NCBI RefSeq assembly: GCF_004916895.1
Contig: NZ_SNTZ01000002.1
Coordinates: forward strand, 124,001-188,000
Direction of reading: 5' to 3'
DNA length: 64,000 nt
DNA from: Flagellimonas alvinocaridis
GTDB lineage: Bacteria > Bacteroidota > Bacteroidia > Flavobacteriales > Flavobacteriaceae
Position numbers and translations under genes: made by a program. Positions within the stretch are counted from its first letter, which is position 1, and each line of letters begins with the position of its first letter. The notes beneath the pieces were generated by a model. The model was not told where the DNA came from and did not search any database. It saw only the letters and a list, made by a program, of their open reading frames with translations. Of this stretch, positions 18,881 through 27,459 are shown piece after piece.

Positions 18881-18906
18881 TGAATGAGTAAATTTTTTTT
18901 TAAAAA

Positions 18907-18921
18907 CGCATAAAAAATGCA
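18907..18921. promoter_or_regulatory. TGCAT-N5-ATGCA-type operator upstream of the ROK operon
   Basis: CGCATAAAAAATGCA shares 14 identical bases (GCATAAAAAATGCA) with the perfect palindrome between the deoR and DUF4434 genes, 7.1 kb away. It lies 77 bases upstream of the ROK kinase start. The DeoR repressor encoded at the far end of this locus is the natural candidate to bind it; that link is inferred. Confidence 0.5.
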
Positions 18922-18997
18922 AAAAAATGAAATTTGTATGTGTATGAAAGTAATTTTTTGCTTAATTTGTGCATGTTGTTAATGTAAACAAAGAAGA

Positions 18998-19978
18998 ATG
19001 GGGCATGACAAGGTGGGTGTAATAGGAGTTGACTTGGGAGGGACCAAAGTTGCAGGTGGTCTTTTTTTGCTTGATGGCACCCAATTAAAGAAAAAAGTGA
19101 ATAAGCTTGATGGCAGGGTTGGTAATGATGTAGGGGTGTTGATAGTCAAGTTGGTCAACGAACTCATGGCTTTGGCCAAGAAGGAAGAATTCTTAATTAA
19201 GGCTGTGGGAATTTGCGTTCCCGGAATAAGTGATGAGATTACCCAAACCGTTTGGGCGCCGAACATTTCTGGATGGGAATCTTACCCTTTAAGAAAGGTG
19301 GTTGAAGAAGGAATAAATGAAGCAAATGTGCCTGTGTTTGTTGATAATGATCGCTCCTGTTCCATTCTTGCGGAAGTGTGGAAAGGAAAGGCGAAAAATT
19401 GTGATAACGCTTTGTTCATTACAGTAGGAACGGGGATTGGTGTTGGAATTTTGGCAGATGGCAAGGTGTTGAATGGGGCCAATGGTATTGCCGGTTCCAT
19501 TGGATGGTTGGGGATGGATGTGAATTTCTCCAATAAAAGCCATCAAGGGGGTAATTTGGAACACTATGCTTCTGGTGGTGGGATTTCTGATCATGCCAAA
19601 ACACTTTTAAAAGAAAGCCCCGAAATGGAGAGTACTTTAAGAAGCCTAGATCAAGAAACCTTATCAACAGAAGATGTGTTTGAAGCATATGGCATAGGTG
19701 ATTCGGTTGCAGTTTTCGTGCTGGATACTGCGGTAAAATATTGGGGAATGTGTACAGGGAATTTGATCAGCATTTTTAATCCAGAGAAAATCATTTTTGG
19801 TGGTGGTGTGTTTGGCCCTGGCTCCCAGTTTTTGGAAGAAATCAAATTGGAATCAAAACGATGGGCCCAACCCATTAGTTTTGGAAACGTGACTGTGGAT
19901 GTTTCTGGTTTGGGAGGAGATGCTGGACTTATAGGTGCTGGGTATTTGGCTCTTACATCCTTGAATAAATCAGAATAA
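18998..19978 (+). CDS. Divergent ROK-family sugar kinase
   Basis: 326 aa. The phosphate-1 motif VGVIGVDLGGTKVAGGLF and the phosphate-2/catalytic regions (VDNDRSCSILAEVW with the catalytic Asp, VGTGIGVGILADGKV) are clear, as is the adenosine motif IFGGGVFGPG. The signature zinc site of ROK proteins is missing: where most have E-x-G-H and CxCGxxGCxE, this protein has GSIGWLGM followed by KSHQGGNLEHYASGG with no cysteines. Sugar contacts normally made by that Glu and His are therefore changed. There is no DNA-binding domain, so a kinase role is likely, probably for an amino sugar given the neighbours. First gene of a five-gene operon; the MFS permease follows after 17 bases. Confidence 0.8.
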   Translation: MGHDKVGVIGVDLGGTKVAGGLFLLDGTQLKKKVNKLDGRVGNDVGVLIVKLVNELMALAKKEEFLIKAVGICVPGISDEITQTVWAPNISGWESYPLRKVVEEGINEANVPVFVDNDRSCSILAEVWKGKAKNCDNALFITVGTGIGVGILADGKVLNGANGIAGSIGWLGMDVNFSNKSHQGGNLEHYASGGGISDHAKTLLKESPEMESTLRSLDQETLSTEDVFEAYGIGDSVAVFVLDTAVKYWGMCTGNLISIFNPEKIIFGGGVFGPGSQFLEEIKLESKRWAQPISFGNVTVDVSGLGGDAGLIGAGYLALTSLNKSE

Positions 19979-19995
19979 GACCTGAATCATTTTCG

Positions 19996-21168
19996 ATGAA
20001 GAAAGAGAAGAAATATAATTACAAAGTGGTTTTTGTGGCAGCTTGTTTGGGAATGTTGCTGTTTGGTGTTGTGATGATTTCTTTGGGGTCATTGCTGCCA
20101 TCCATTTCAAAAAAGATATACCTAAGCAATGTTGAAACCGGCGCCACCCTATCCTTATTGCCTTTGGGCATTCTTTTAGGGTCCATTGTCTTTGGCCCTT
20201 TGGTGGATAGGTTTGGGTACAAAATTATATTGATCATAGGCGGATTGCTTTCATTTATTGGGTTTGAAGGTTTGGGCGCTGCCACGCAATCCGACTACTT
20301 GAAATGGACTATTTTGATCATTGGATTGGGAGGTGGAATCTTAAACGGGGCCACTAACGCTTTGGTGTCGGATATCAGTAAGGATAAGCACAGTGCCAAT
20401 TTGAGTTTGTTGGGCGTTTTTTACGGAGTAGGTGCTTTGGGTGTGCCTGCGGTCGTTGGTTTCTTGCAAAAATATTTAGAGACAGATGTGCTCATTTTTT
20501 GGATGGGCATGGGAATGCTGCTACCCGTTGTTCTTTTTGGCATTACAATTTTTCCAAGTCCCAAGAAAGCACAAGGCTTTCCAGTTGCACAAGGATTGGG
20601 GATGTTAAAAGACCCTATTCTTCTGTTGTTGGGTTTTGTTTTGTTCTTTCAGAGCGGTTTGGAGGGAATAGCCAATAATTGGACCACCCTATTTTTGGAG
20701 ACCGAAAGAGCTTTTGAACCTGCCGATGCATTATTTGTTCTGTCCCTTTTTGTGTGTGGTCTTTGCGCTGCCCGATTACTGTTGGGAAAAATCCTGCGTC
20801 AGATAAACCCGTATACCGTATTGCTTTTAAGCGTCTGCATCCTTTTGGGAAGTGCTACTATAATTTGGGCTTTTCAAGCACATTCCCTTTCAATTATGGG
20901 TCTTGTTGGCTTTGGGATTGGTCTTGCCGCGGGGTTTCCTGTGGTCTTGGGTTACGTGGGGAAAATGTACAAGGAACTAACGGGTACCGCCTTTAGTTTG
21001 GTGATTACCATTGCGCTTATCGGAAATGTGCTTAGCAATTACCTCATGGGCTGGGTTTCGCAATACTTTGGAATAGGATTATACCCCGTTCTTCTGGTGG
21101 TGTTGGTAATTGCCATGGCTGGGCTGATTCTCGGATTACAAAAAAGATTAAATCAAATTAAATATTAA
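19996..21168 (+). CDS. MFS transporter, probable sugar permease
   Basis: 390 aa with about twelve hydrophobic segments and the MFS loop motif FGPLVDRFGYKI after the second one. The compact length and motif pattern resemble FucP/FGHS-type sugar permeases rather than drug exporters. It lies between a ROK kinase and a SIS-type phosphosugar isomerase gene, 17 and 11 bases apart. Inner-membrane import of the sugar that the kinase then phosphorylates is therefore the simplest reading. The exact sugar cannot be determined. Confidence 0.83.
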   Translation: MKKEKKYNYKVVFVAACLGMLLFGVVMISLGSLLPSISKKIYLSNVETGATLSLLPLGILLGSIVFGPLVDRFGYKIILIIGGLLSFIGFEGLGAATQSDYLKWTILIIGLGGGILNGATNALVSDISKDKHSANLSLLGVFYGVGALGVPAVVGFLQKYLETDVLIFWMGMGMLLPVVLFGITIFPSPKKAQGFPVAQGLGMLKDPILLLLGFVLFFQSGLEGIANNWTTLFLETERAFEPADALFVLSLFVCGLCAARLLLGKILRQINPYTVLLLSVCILLGSATIIWAFQAHSLSIMGLVGFGIGLAAGFPVVLGYVGKMYKELTGTAFSLVITIALIGNVLSNYLMGWVSQYFGIGLYPVLLVVLVIAMAGLILGLQKRLNQIKY

Positions 21169-21179
21169 ATACATCTATA

Positions 21180-21941
21180 ATGTTAGCAAAAGAGTGGCTT
21201 AACAATGCCAGGAATGTGATGTCCAAAATCGAGGACACTCAAATCGAGAATATTCAAAAAGCGGCCGAAATCATGGCAGATTCCATAGAGAAGGGAAAAT
21301 GGGTGCATACCTTTGGATGTGGTCATGCCACCCTCCCTATTGAGGAGATGTACCCAAGAATTGGTGGTTTTGTGGGTTTTCATCCCATTGTGGAACTCCC
21401 CCTTACCTTTTTTACCAACATTGTTGGACAAATGGGTGTTGATCAGTTTATCTTTTTGGAGCGGGTGGAAGGCTATGGCCGCGAGATTATGAAAGGGCAC
21501 AATTTTGACAAAGAAGATACCATGTGGCTGTTTTCGCATACGGGCGTAAATGCCGTAAACATTGATATTGCATTGGATGCCAAGGAAAAAGGCATGAAGG
21601 TCATAGTGTTTGGTTCGGCTGCGGAAGCTAAAAACAAGACCACTAAACATTCTTGTGGAAAAACATTGTTTGAGTTGGCCGATTTGGTAGTGGATACCTG
21701 TGCCCCTGCCGAGGATGCATCGGTTCCTCTAAAGAATCATGTGGACAAAGTGGGCCCAGTTTCTACAATGGCCTTTGTAACAGCTGTTTGGATGACCGTT
21801 ACCACCGTTGCTGAGATATTGGCGGACAGAGGGGTGAAACTCCATATCCACCCATCTCACAATGTTCCTGGAGATTCAACTTCCAAACAAAGATTGGCAG
21901 AAGCGCTGAGTGAGTATAAGAGAAGAATAGCGGGAGTTTAA
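21180..21941 (+). CDS. SIS-domain phosphosugar isomerase-like protein (UPF0309-type)
   Basis: 253 aa, a single sugar-isomerase (SIS) domain. The N-terminal helix IQKAAEIMADSIEKGKWVHT leads into the phosphosugar-binding strand-loop HTFGCGHATLPIEEMYPR. A second conserved loop reads WLFSHTGVNAVNIDIAL and the C-terminus has KLHIHPSHNVPGDSTSKQR. The overall length and motifs match the UPF0309 group. SIS proteins bind phosphosugars as isomerases, etherases or sensors. Here, after a kinase and permease gene, an isomerase or deaminase-like step on an amino-sugar phosphate is plausible but not shown. The stop is followed after eight bases by the next gene. Confidence 0.83.
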   Translation: MLAKEWLNNARNVMSKIEDTQIENIQKAAEIMADSIEKGKWVHTFGCGHATLPIEEMYPRIGGFVGFHPIVELPLTFFTNIVGQMGVDQFIFLERVEGYGREIMKGHNFDKEDTMWLFSHTGVNAVNIDIALDAKEKGMKVIVFGSAAEAKNKTTKHSCGKTLFELADLVVDTCAPAEDASVPLKNHVDKVGPVSTMAFVTAVWMTVTTVAEILADRGVKLHIHPSHNVPGDSTSKQRLAEALSEYKRRIAGV

Positions 21942-21949
21942 ATAGGGAC

Positions 21950-22597
21950 ATGGCGTACTTGATAATCAATGCAGATGATTTTGGAATGAGCGATCATTTC
22001 AACGGGCATATTATTCAGCTTTTAGTGGAAAAGAAGATTACTTCCACGACCGTTATGGTTAACCGTATTTCGGATAATCAGGCCGCATCGGTGAAAGAAC
22101 TCAAATATCTGAATGGATATAGTGACATTAGTGTAGGTCTACATGTAGAATTCACGTATGACAAGCATATGGAACAAGTAAAGGGACAGTACCAGAAATT
22201 CATTGATATTTTTGGTATTGCCCCAAGTCATTTGGACGTGCATAAGGAACATTTACATACCAAATACCACTCTATTGTGGCAAAATTTTGTCGTGAGAAG
22301 AGACTGTCGTTCCGAAATCACGGAAAGGTGTTTAGGGGTGTGGTAATGCCGGATAAAAAATATTTTTATGGCTCAGTAGAGCATTTCCCAGAAATAGATT
22401 CCTGGCTGAAAGGACTCGAAAAGGGGAAGGTTCATGAACTGGTGTTCCATCCGGGGAGCTATGACCCTAATTGCTCTTCCAGTCTTAATAAAGACAGACA
22501 ATGGGACTTGGACCATATCAATAGAATACACAAGGAATATTTAAATTATAATTTTCATTTGATCAACTTCAACGACCTTAAAAGGGGTCTAGGTTGA
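21950..22597 (+). CDS. ChbG/YdjC-family carbohydrate deacetylase
   Basis: 215 aa, shorter than the usual roughly 250. The metal site of the family is intact: D9/D10 in INADDFGMS, H65 in VGLHVEF, and H94/H98 in HLDVHKEHLH; VFHPGSYD provides the late histidine motif. Known members remove an N-acetyl group from chitooligosaccharides (ChbG), and the protein has no signal peptide, so it should act in the cytoplasm. Its presence is the strongest single hint that this operon handles N-acetylated amino sugars. It lies 8 bases after the SIS gene and 20 before the ATG of the GH9 fusion. Confidence 0.88.
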   Translation: MAYLIINADDFGMSDHFNGHIIQLLVEKKITSTTVMVNRISDNQAASVKELKYLNGYSDISVGLHVEFTYDKHMEQVKGQYQKFIDIFGIAPSHLDVHKEHLHTKYHSIVAKFCREKRLSFRNHGKVFRGVVMPDKKYFYGSVEHFPEIDSWLKGLEKGKVHELVFHPGSYDPNCSSSLNKDRQWDLDHINRIHKEYLNYNFHLINFNDLKRGLG

Positions 22598-22617
22598 TTC
22601 ACAAATTTGGTTGTTAC

Positions 22618-25119
22618 ATGAAAAATAGGATGTTGTTGGTATTTTTTCTTTTTGCCTTTGCCATTGGGTGGGCCAAAGAAGAATCTTGGATACGGATAAA
22701 CAATTTGGGTTATTTACCACAATCCATTAAAGTGGCGGTTTTGGGATCCAAAGTAGAGGTGGAGGTAAAATCCTTTTCCTTGGTGGATGCGGTCACTGGC
22801 AAGAAAGTATATACGTCCAGAAGAGTAATGTCCAAAGGGGCTTATGGTCCTTTTGCATCATCGTACCGATTGGATTTCAGTGACTTTGAGGCAACGGGAA
22901 GGTATTTTATCCAAGCCAAGACCATTACCTCCCCAGAGTTCGAAATAAATGCCAATGTGTATGACAATACGGCTGATTTTCTTTTGAAGTACATGCGCCA
23001 ACAACGCTGTGGGTACAACCCCTTTTTAACGGATTCCTGCCATATGGATGATGGATTTATTGTTTACAACCCCAAGCGGGAGGGAGAACGTATAGACGTT
23101 ACTGGAGGATGGCATGATGCATCGGATTATTTGCAGTATACAGCAACATCTGCCAATGCTGTATATCAATTGTTGTTGGCTTACCGCGAAAACCCCGGAG
23201 CGTTTGGAGATATGTTCCAAGCAAACGGTCTTCCTGGAAAAAATGGTATTCCCGACATCATTGATGAAGCTAAGTTTGGAATGGATTGGCTAAAAAAAAT
23301 GAATCCTTCCCCAGAAGAATACTATAACCAGATTGCAGATGATAGGGACCATGCAGGGTATAGGTTGCCTAACAAAGACAGTGTAATCTATGATGAAAAC
23401 AGAAAAGGCAGACCGGTCTATTTGGCTTCTGCTGAAAAACAAGGGCTTAAAAAATACCAAAACCGTTCTACTGGGGCTGCCTCTACTGCAGGTAAGTTTG
23501 CTTCTGCTTTTGCCATTGGAGGTATGGTCTTAAAGGATTTTTATCCTGAGTACACGGAAGATCTTCTATCTAGGGCGCGCAATGCGTATGATTTTGGTAA
23601 GAAAAATCCAGGAGTCAGTCAGACGGCACCATGCAAGGCCCCGTATTTTTATGAGGAAGAAAACTGGCACGATGATATGGAATTGGCTGCCGGGGCCTTG
23701 TACAATCTTACTGGTGATGCTATATATAAAAACGAGGGAATGGATTTTGCCCAAAAGGAGCAGATTTCTCCATGGATAGGAAAGGATACCGTTAGGCACT
23801 ATCAGTACTACCCTTTTTTGAATGCAGGGCATTTTGAACTGGCTGTTTCAGGAAAAAATGAAAAGGCAAAGAACTTGGCCAACTTGTATAAAAAAGGACT
23901 CAAAGCCATTCAAGAACGAGGTAAAGACAATGCGTTTCTTATAGGAACTCCCTTTGTGTGGTGTTCCAATAACTTTGTCACCGCTGCGGTGACACAATCC
24001 CACATGTATCGTGAACTCACTGGGGATGATACCTATTTGGAAATGGAGGCTGCACTCAGGGATTGGCTGTTTGGCTGCAACCCTTGGGGCACTAGTATGA
24101 TCGTTGGACTACCTGGTCATGCCGATTCGCCTGTAAAACCCCATTCGTCCCTCACTGTACTGGAAGGATATGCAACCTATGGAGGATTGGTGGATGGACC
24201 GGTTTATGGTTCTATTTTCAACAGTCTAATTGGAATCAAGTTAGAAGAGGAGGATAGTTATGCAGAGTTTCAGTCCGATTTGGTGGTTTATCATGATGAT
24301 ATTGGGGATTATTCCACCAATGAACCCACTATGGATGGGACGGCCTCTTTGGTGTATTATTTATCTTCCATGGAATCCAAAAGTCAAAAAGCAGGGCATA
24401 AAAAAGCAGATTTCACCTATGATGACAGTGGTGCTCTAATACGTGGAAACACTTCCGAAAAGAAAATCAACCTAACCTTTACCGGAGATCAATATGCAGA
24501 TGGACTGCCGTTAATTTTGGAGACCTTGGATAAACATCAAATAAAAGGGTCATTCTTTTTTACCGGAAACTTTTATAGGAATTCAAAGTATGCTACCGTG
24601 ATTAAGAGATTAAAAGATGGGGGGCATTATTTGGGAGCGCATTCAGATAAGCATTTGTTGTACAACGACTGGTCTCCCCAAAAGAAGTTGTTGGTAACGC
24701 AGTACGGCTTTCAAAAAGATTTGTTGGACAATTATGAAATCATGGCGCAGCATGGGATACAAAAAGAGGATGCTCCCTTTTTTATGCCCCCTTACGAGTG
24801 GAACAGTAGCGAGATTACCCAATGGACCAATCAATTGGATTTAAGCTTGATCAATTACACGCCGGGAACCATTTCCCATGCAGATTACACCACTCCGGAT
24901 ATGGAAAATTACAGGAGCAGTGCTGAGATTATGGAATCCATTCTTTCGTATGAGGATAAAGAAGGATTACATGGTTTCTTGCTTTTAACTCATGTGGGAA
25001 CCGACCCAAATCGTACTGATAAATTCTATATTCGATTGGAAGAGCTTATAACCACTTTGAACGGAAAGGGATATAAGTTTGTGTCCTTGGAAGAGCTGTT
25101 GGCAAAAAAGAACCCCTAA
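22618..25119 (+). CDS. Secreted GH9 glycoside hydrolase fused to a polysaccharide deacetylase (NodB) domain
   Basis: 833 aa from the ATG at 22618, which starts a signal peptide (MKNRMLLVFFLFAFAIGWAK). An Ig-like CelD_N domain (about residues 22-115) precedes a GH9 (alpha/alpha)6 barrel (about 118-590). Its Asp pair is D167/D170 in GGWHDASDY, its general-acid glutamate is E569 in YSTNEPTMDG, and FVWCSNNF and WLFGCNPWGTS are also seen. The C-terminal 220 residues are a NodB-type deacetylase: LTFTGDQYADG (D624/D628) in place of the usual TFDDG, the metal motif HSDKH (H675/H679), FFMPPYEWNS, and LLLTHVGTDP. GH9 enzymes include exo-beta-glucosaminidases of chitin pathways. With ChbG upstream, a periplasmic enzyme acting on chitosan- or chitin-derived oligosaccharides is the leading idea; cellulase activity is the alternative. 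Confidence 0.9.
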   Translation: MKNRMLLVFFLFAFAIGWAKEESWIRINNLGYLPQSIKVAVLGSKVEVEVKSFSLVDAVTGKKVYTSRRVMSKGAYGPFASSYRLDFSDFEATGRYFIQAKTITSPEFEINANVYDNTADFLLKYMRQQRCGYNPFLTDSCHMDDGFIVYNPKREGERIDVTGGWHDASDYLQYTATSANAVYQLLLAYRENPGAFGDMFQANGLPGKNGIPDIIDEAKFGMDWLKKMNPSPEEYYNQIADDRDHAGYRLPNKDSVIYDENRKGRPVYLASAEKQGLKKYQNRSTGAASTAGKFASAFAIGGMVLKDFYPEYTEDLLSRARNAYDFGKKNPGVSQTAPCKAPYFYEEENWHDDMELAAGALYNLTGDAIYKNEGMDFAQKEQISPWIGKDTVRHYQYYPFLNAGHFELAVSGKNEKAKNLANLYKKGLKAIQERGKDNAFLIGTPFVWCSNNFVTAAVTQSHMYRELTGDDTYLEMEAALRDWLFGCNPWGTSMIVGLPGHADSPVKPHSSLTVLEGYATYGGLVDGPVYGSIFNSLIGIKLEEEDSYAEFQSDLVVYHDDIGDYSTNEPTMDGTASLVYYLSSMESKSQKAGHKKADFTYDDSGALIRGNTSEKKINLTFTGDQYADGLPLILETLDKHQIKGSFFFTGNFYRNSKYATVIKRLKDGGHYLGAHSDKHLLYNDWSPQKKLLVTQYGFQKDLLDNYEIMAQHGIQKEDAPFFMPPYEWNSSEITQWTNQLDLSLINYTPGTISHADYTTPDMENYRSSAEIMESILSYEDKEGLHGFLLLTHVGTDPNRTDKFYIRLEELITTLNGKGYKFVSLEELLAKKNP

Positions 25120-25146
25120 AATTAGTAATGGAGTAGGTTTGCTTGT

Positions 25147-25893
25147 TTACAGCAATTTAACCCCTGTTGCCCGATATTCATCCAGTAGAGGGTCGGCAGG
25201 GTCCAAGTCTGTAATCAAGGTGGAAATCTCATCGATGTCACATACGATATGGCTCTGCTTTTTGTTGAGCTTGTCTGAGGTTACCAAAGATATGGTTTGG
25301 TCTGCGGCGGTCACGAATTCGCGTTTAATGCTGGCTACCTCATAAGAACCTTCGGTTATTCCCGTTGGGGTAATGCTTCCAGTGCCCAAAAAAGCAAAAT
25401 CGACCTTTAATCTGGAAATTTTTTGGATGACATCCAAACTAATGGTGACCAAAGAATTTTTGTTGATTTTTCCGCCCAAGAAAAAAAGTTCAATATTGGG
25501 GCGATTGGCCAGTTCCATGGCAATGGGAAGGCAGTAGGTGTATACTGTGGCGCGGATGTCGTTGGGCAGAAAACGCACCAAGGTAAGATTGGTGGTACCG
25601 TCACTAATGATCATAGAAGTGTCGTCTTCAATAAGGCTCACGGCTTTTTGGGCTATAAGTTCCTTTTTGTCATTATTGATGATAAGGTTGTGGTTATAGC
25701 TGTAATATTTTTGGGTTTTGCTTATAGCGCCACCATGTACTTTATTGATAAGCCCTTCGGCAGAAAGACTGTTTAAATCCCTTCTAATGGTGTCTTCGGA
25801 AACATTAAGCTCCAAGGCCAATTCATTGGAATATACTTTTCGTTTGGTATTGACCAAGTTCAGGATGAGGTTTTGTCTTTTGACTTTGTTCAT
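25147..25893 (-). CDS. DeoR/GlpR-family transcriptional repressor
   Basis: 248 aa. The N-terminal winged helix-turn-helix (residues 5-57) has VYSNELALELNVSEDTIRRD and the family linker INKVHGGA. The C-terminal sugar-phosphate sensor domain (about 75-235) has MIISDGTTNLTLVRFL, ELFFLGGKIN, DFAFLGTGSIT and a late VTSDKLNKK. DeoR repressors release DNA on binding a phosphosugar, matching the kinase in the convergent operon. It lies 27 bases from the end of the GH9 gene and is divergent from the DUF4434 gene. The palindrome TGCAT-N5-ATGCA upstream of both its own promoter and the ROK operon is the likely operator. Confidence 0.92.
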   Translation of the reverse strand: MNKVKRQNLILNLVNTKRKVYSNELALELNVSEDTIRRDLNSLSAEGLINKVHGGAISKTQKYYSYNHNLIINNDKKELIAQKAVSLIEDDTSMIISDGTTNLTLVRFLPNDIRATVYTYCLPIAMELANRPNIELFFLGGKINKNSLVTISLDVIQKISRLKVDFAFLGTGSITPTGITEGSYEVASIKREFVTAADQTISLVTSDKLNKKQSHIVCDIDEISTLITDLDPADPLLDEYRATGVKLL

Positions 25894-26206
25894 AAATGAA
25901 GGAATAAAAATGCAAAACTAAGGATTTGCAGGACTATGTACACGGAATACGTGCAATTTAATGGGGTTTATAAGGTTGTTGCGTGCTGTTGTATGCAAAA
26001 AACACCATTATTGCATAAAAAATGCAGGTTTTAGGCGCTGTAACTTCGAATGTATCCATCAATATGAATTCTTTATGGTAAATAATGTATGCTGTGAATT
26101 ATATACTTTAGTGATTCGGATTGGTTGAAATCACCCTGATATCATTATTTCTGGACTTTATGGATAACCGCACTTAGACTTGATTGAAGTGTACTAAAAA
26201 CTTTTT
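25894..26206. other. Divergent regulatory region between deoR and the DUF4434 gene
   Basis: 313 bases without a gene. It holds the perfect palindrome at 26012-26026, a further TATGCA at 25992-25997 that forms a wider inverted repeat with TGCATA at 26012-26017, and an ATGCA at 25910-25914. The last overlaps a minus-strand -7-like TAGTTTTG (25920 to 25913) in front of deoR. The clustering of ATGCA half-sites suggests autoregulation. The right-hand 180 bases show no recognisable signal. Confidence 0.45.
26012..26026. promoter_or_regulatory. Perfect TGCAT-AAAAA-ATGCA palindrome, candidate DeoR operator
   Basis: TGCATAAAAAATGCA has exact 5-bp arms around an A5 spacer. It lies 119 bases upstream of the deoR start and 181 upstream of the DUF4434 start. 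Fourteen bases recur identically at 18908-18921 in front of the ROK kinase operon. Recurrence only at the two control regions of this locus is what makes it credible; binding by DeoR is an inference. Confidence 0.55.
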
Positions 26207-27283
26207 ATGAAAAGAAAAGATTCAAAACGCAGACAATTTATGAAGAATGCCATGCTTGGTGGAACGGCTTTATTTGCAGAGCCCTATTTAAATGCTTCTG
26301 AGCCTGAGTTTTTCTTTGAAGAATCAAATTTGATTGTCCCAAAACAGCAGGGGCTGCAGATTACGGGCACTTTCTTGGATGAAATATCCCATGATATTCC
26401 TCATCAGAATTGGGGTGAAAAGGAATGGGAACGTGATTTCCAGCATATGAAAGCAATTGGGATAGACACGGTGATCATGATCAGGTCTGGTTATAGAAAG
26501 TTTATCACCTATCCTTCGGAATACCTTCTTTCCAAAGGATGCTATAGACCTTCGGTAGATTTATTGGAGTTATTTCTTCGCCTTGCCGAGAAGTATAAAA
26601 TGAAGTTTTATTTTGGTCTATACGATTCTGGTGAATATTGGGATACTGGAGATTTGACCAAAGAAATAGATTCCAATTTGTTTGTGATAGATGAGGTATG
26701 GAAGAATTATGGCAGTCGCTACAAAAGTTTTCAGGGGTGGTACTTGAGTGGTGAAATCAGCAGAAGGACTAAGGGTGCCATCACCTCCTTTCATAAATTG
26801 GGCAAGCACTGTAAAGATGTCTCTGGAGGATTGCCTACATTGATTTCCCCTTGGATTGATGGAAAAAAGGCCGTGGCCGCGGCTTCGGGAACGTTGACCA
26901 AATCCGAAGCTGTATCTGTTGTGGAGCATGAAAAGGAATGGGATGAAATATTTTCCGGAATCCATGAGGTGGTTGATGCCTGTGCCTTTCAAGATGGGCA
27001 TATAGATTATGATGAATTGGATGCGTTCTTCGGGGTAAACAAAAAGTTGGCCGATCGGTATAGTATTGAGTGCTGGACCAATGCTGAATCTTTCAGTAGG
27101 GATATGCCCATAAAATTCTTCCCTATAAAGTTTGATAAGCTTAGAATGAAGCTGGAAGCGGCTCAACGAGCAAATTATCATAAAGCGATTACATTCGAAT
27201 TTTCACATTTCATGAGTCCGCAATCAGCATATCTGCAAGCAGGGCATTTATACAACAGGTATAGGGAATATTTTGGGATATAA
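26207..27283 (+). CDS. Tat-exported DUF4434 (glycoside-hydrolase-like TIM barrel) protein
   Basis: 358 aa. A twin-arginine signal (KRRQFMKNAMLGGTALF) directs export of a folded protein. From residue 45 the sequence fits DUF4434, a TIM-barrel family related to glycoside hydrolases: ITGTFLDEISHDIPHQNW, WERDFQHMKAIGIDTVIMIR, MKFYFGLYDSGEYWD, FQGWYLSGEI, PWIDG, DACAFQDGHIDYDEL and IECWTNAESF. The acidic residues in WYLSGEI and in the CWTNAE strand sit where retaining barrel hydrolases carry catalytic acids, but activity is not established for the family. It is divergent from deoR and precedes a sugar-porter gene, so a role in trimming or sensing a periplasmic glycan is plausible. Confidence 0.78.
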   Translation: MKRKDSKRRQFMKNAMLGGTALFAEPYLNASEPEFFFEESNLIVPKQQGLQITGTFLDEISHDIPHQNWGEKEWERDFQHMKAIGIDTVIMIRSGYRKFITYPSEYLLSKGCYRPSVDLLELFLRLAEKYKMKFYFGLYDSGEYWDTGDLTKEIDSNLFVIDEVWKNYGSRYKSFQGWYLSGEISRRTKGAITSFHKLGKHCKDVSGGLPTLISPWIDGKKAVAAASGTLTKSEAVSVVEHEKEWDEIFSGIHEVVDACAFQDGHIDYDELDAFFGVNKKLADRYSIECWTNAESFSRDMPIKFFPIKFDKLRMKLEAAQRANYHKAITFEFSHFMSPQSAYLQAGHLYNRYREYFGI

Positions 27284-27459
27284 GATTTTATAACCCAGGC
27301 TAGGCTTGTCATTTACAAGACAATCATCCCTTTTTATAAGATCAAGGGTATCAACAGGACAAGGGTTAGTCCGTAATTTTCAATATTTTAAAAAAAATTA
27401 TTAATAAATATAATTATAAAAATAAATATCAGTAAGTTGCAATTCATAAAGTATGCATT

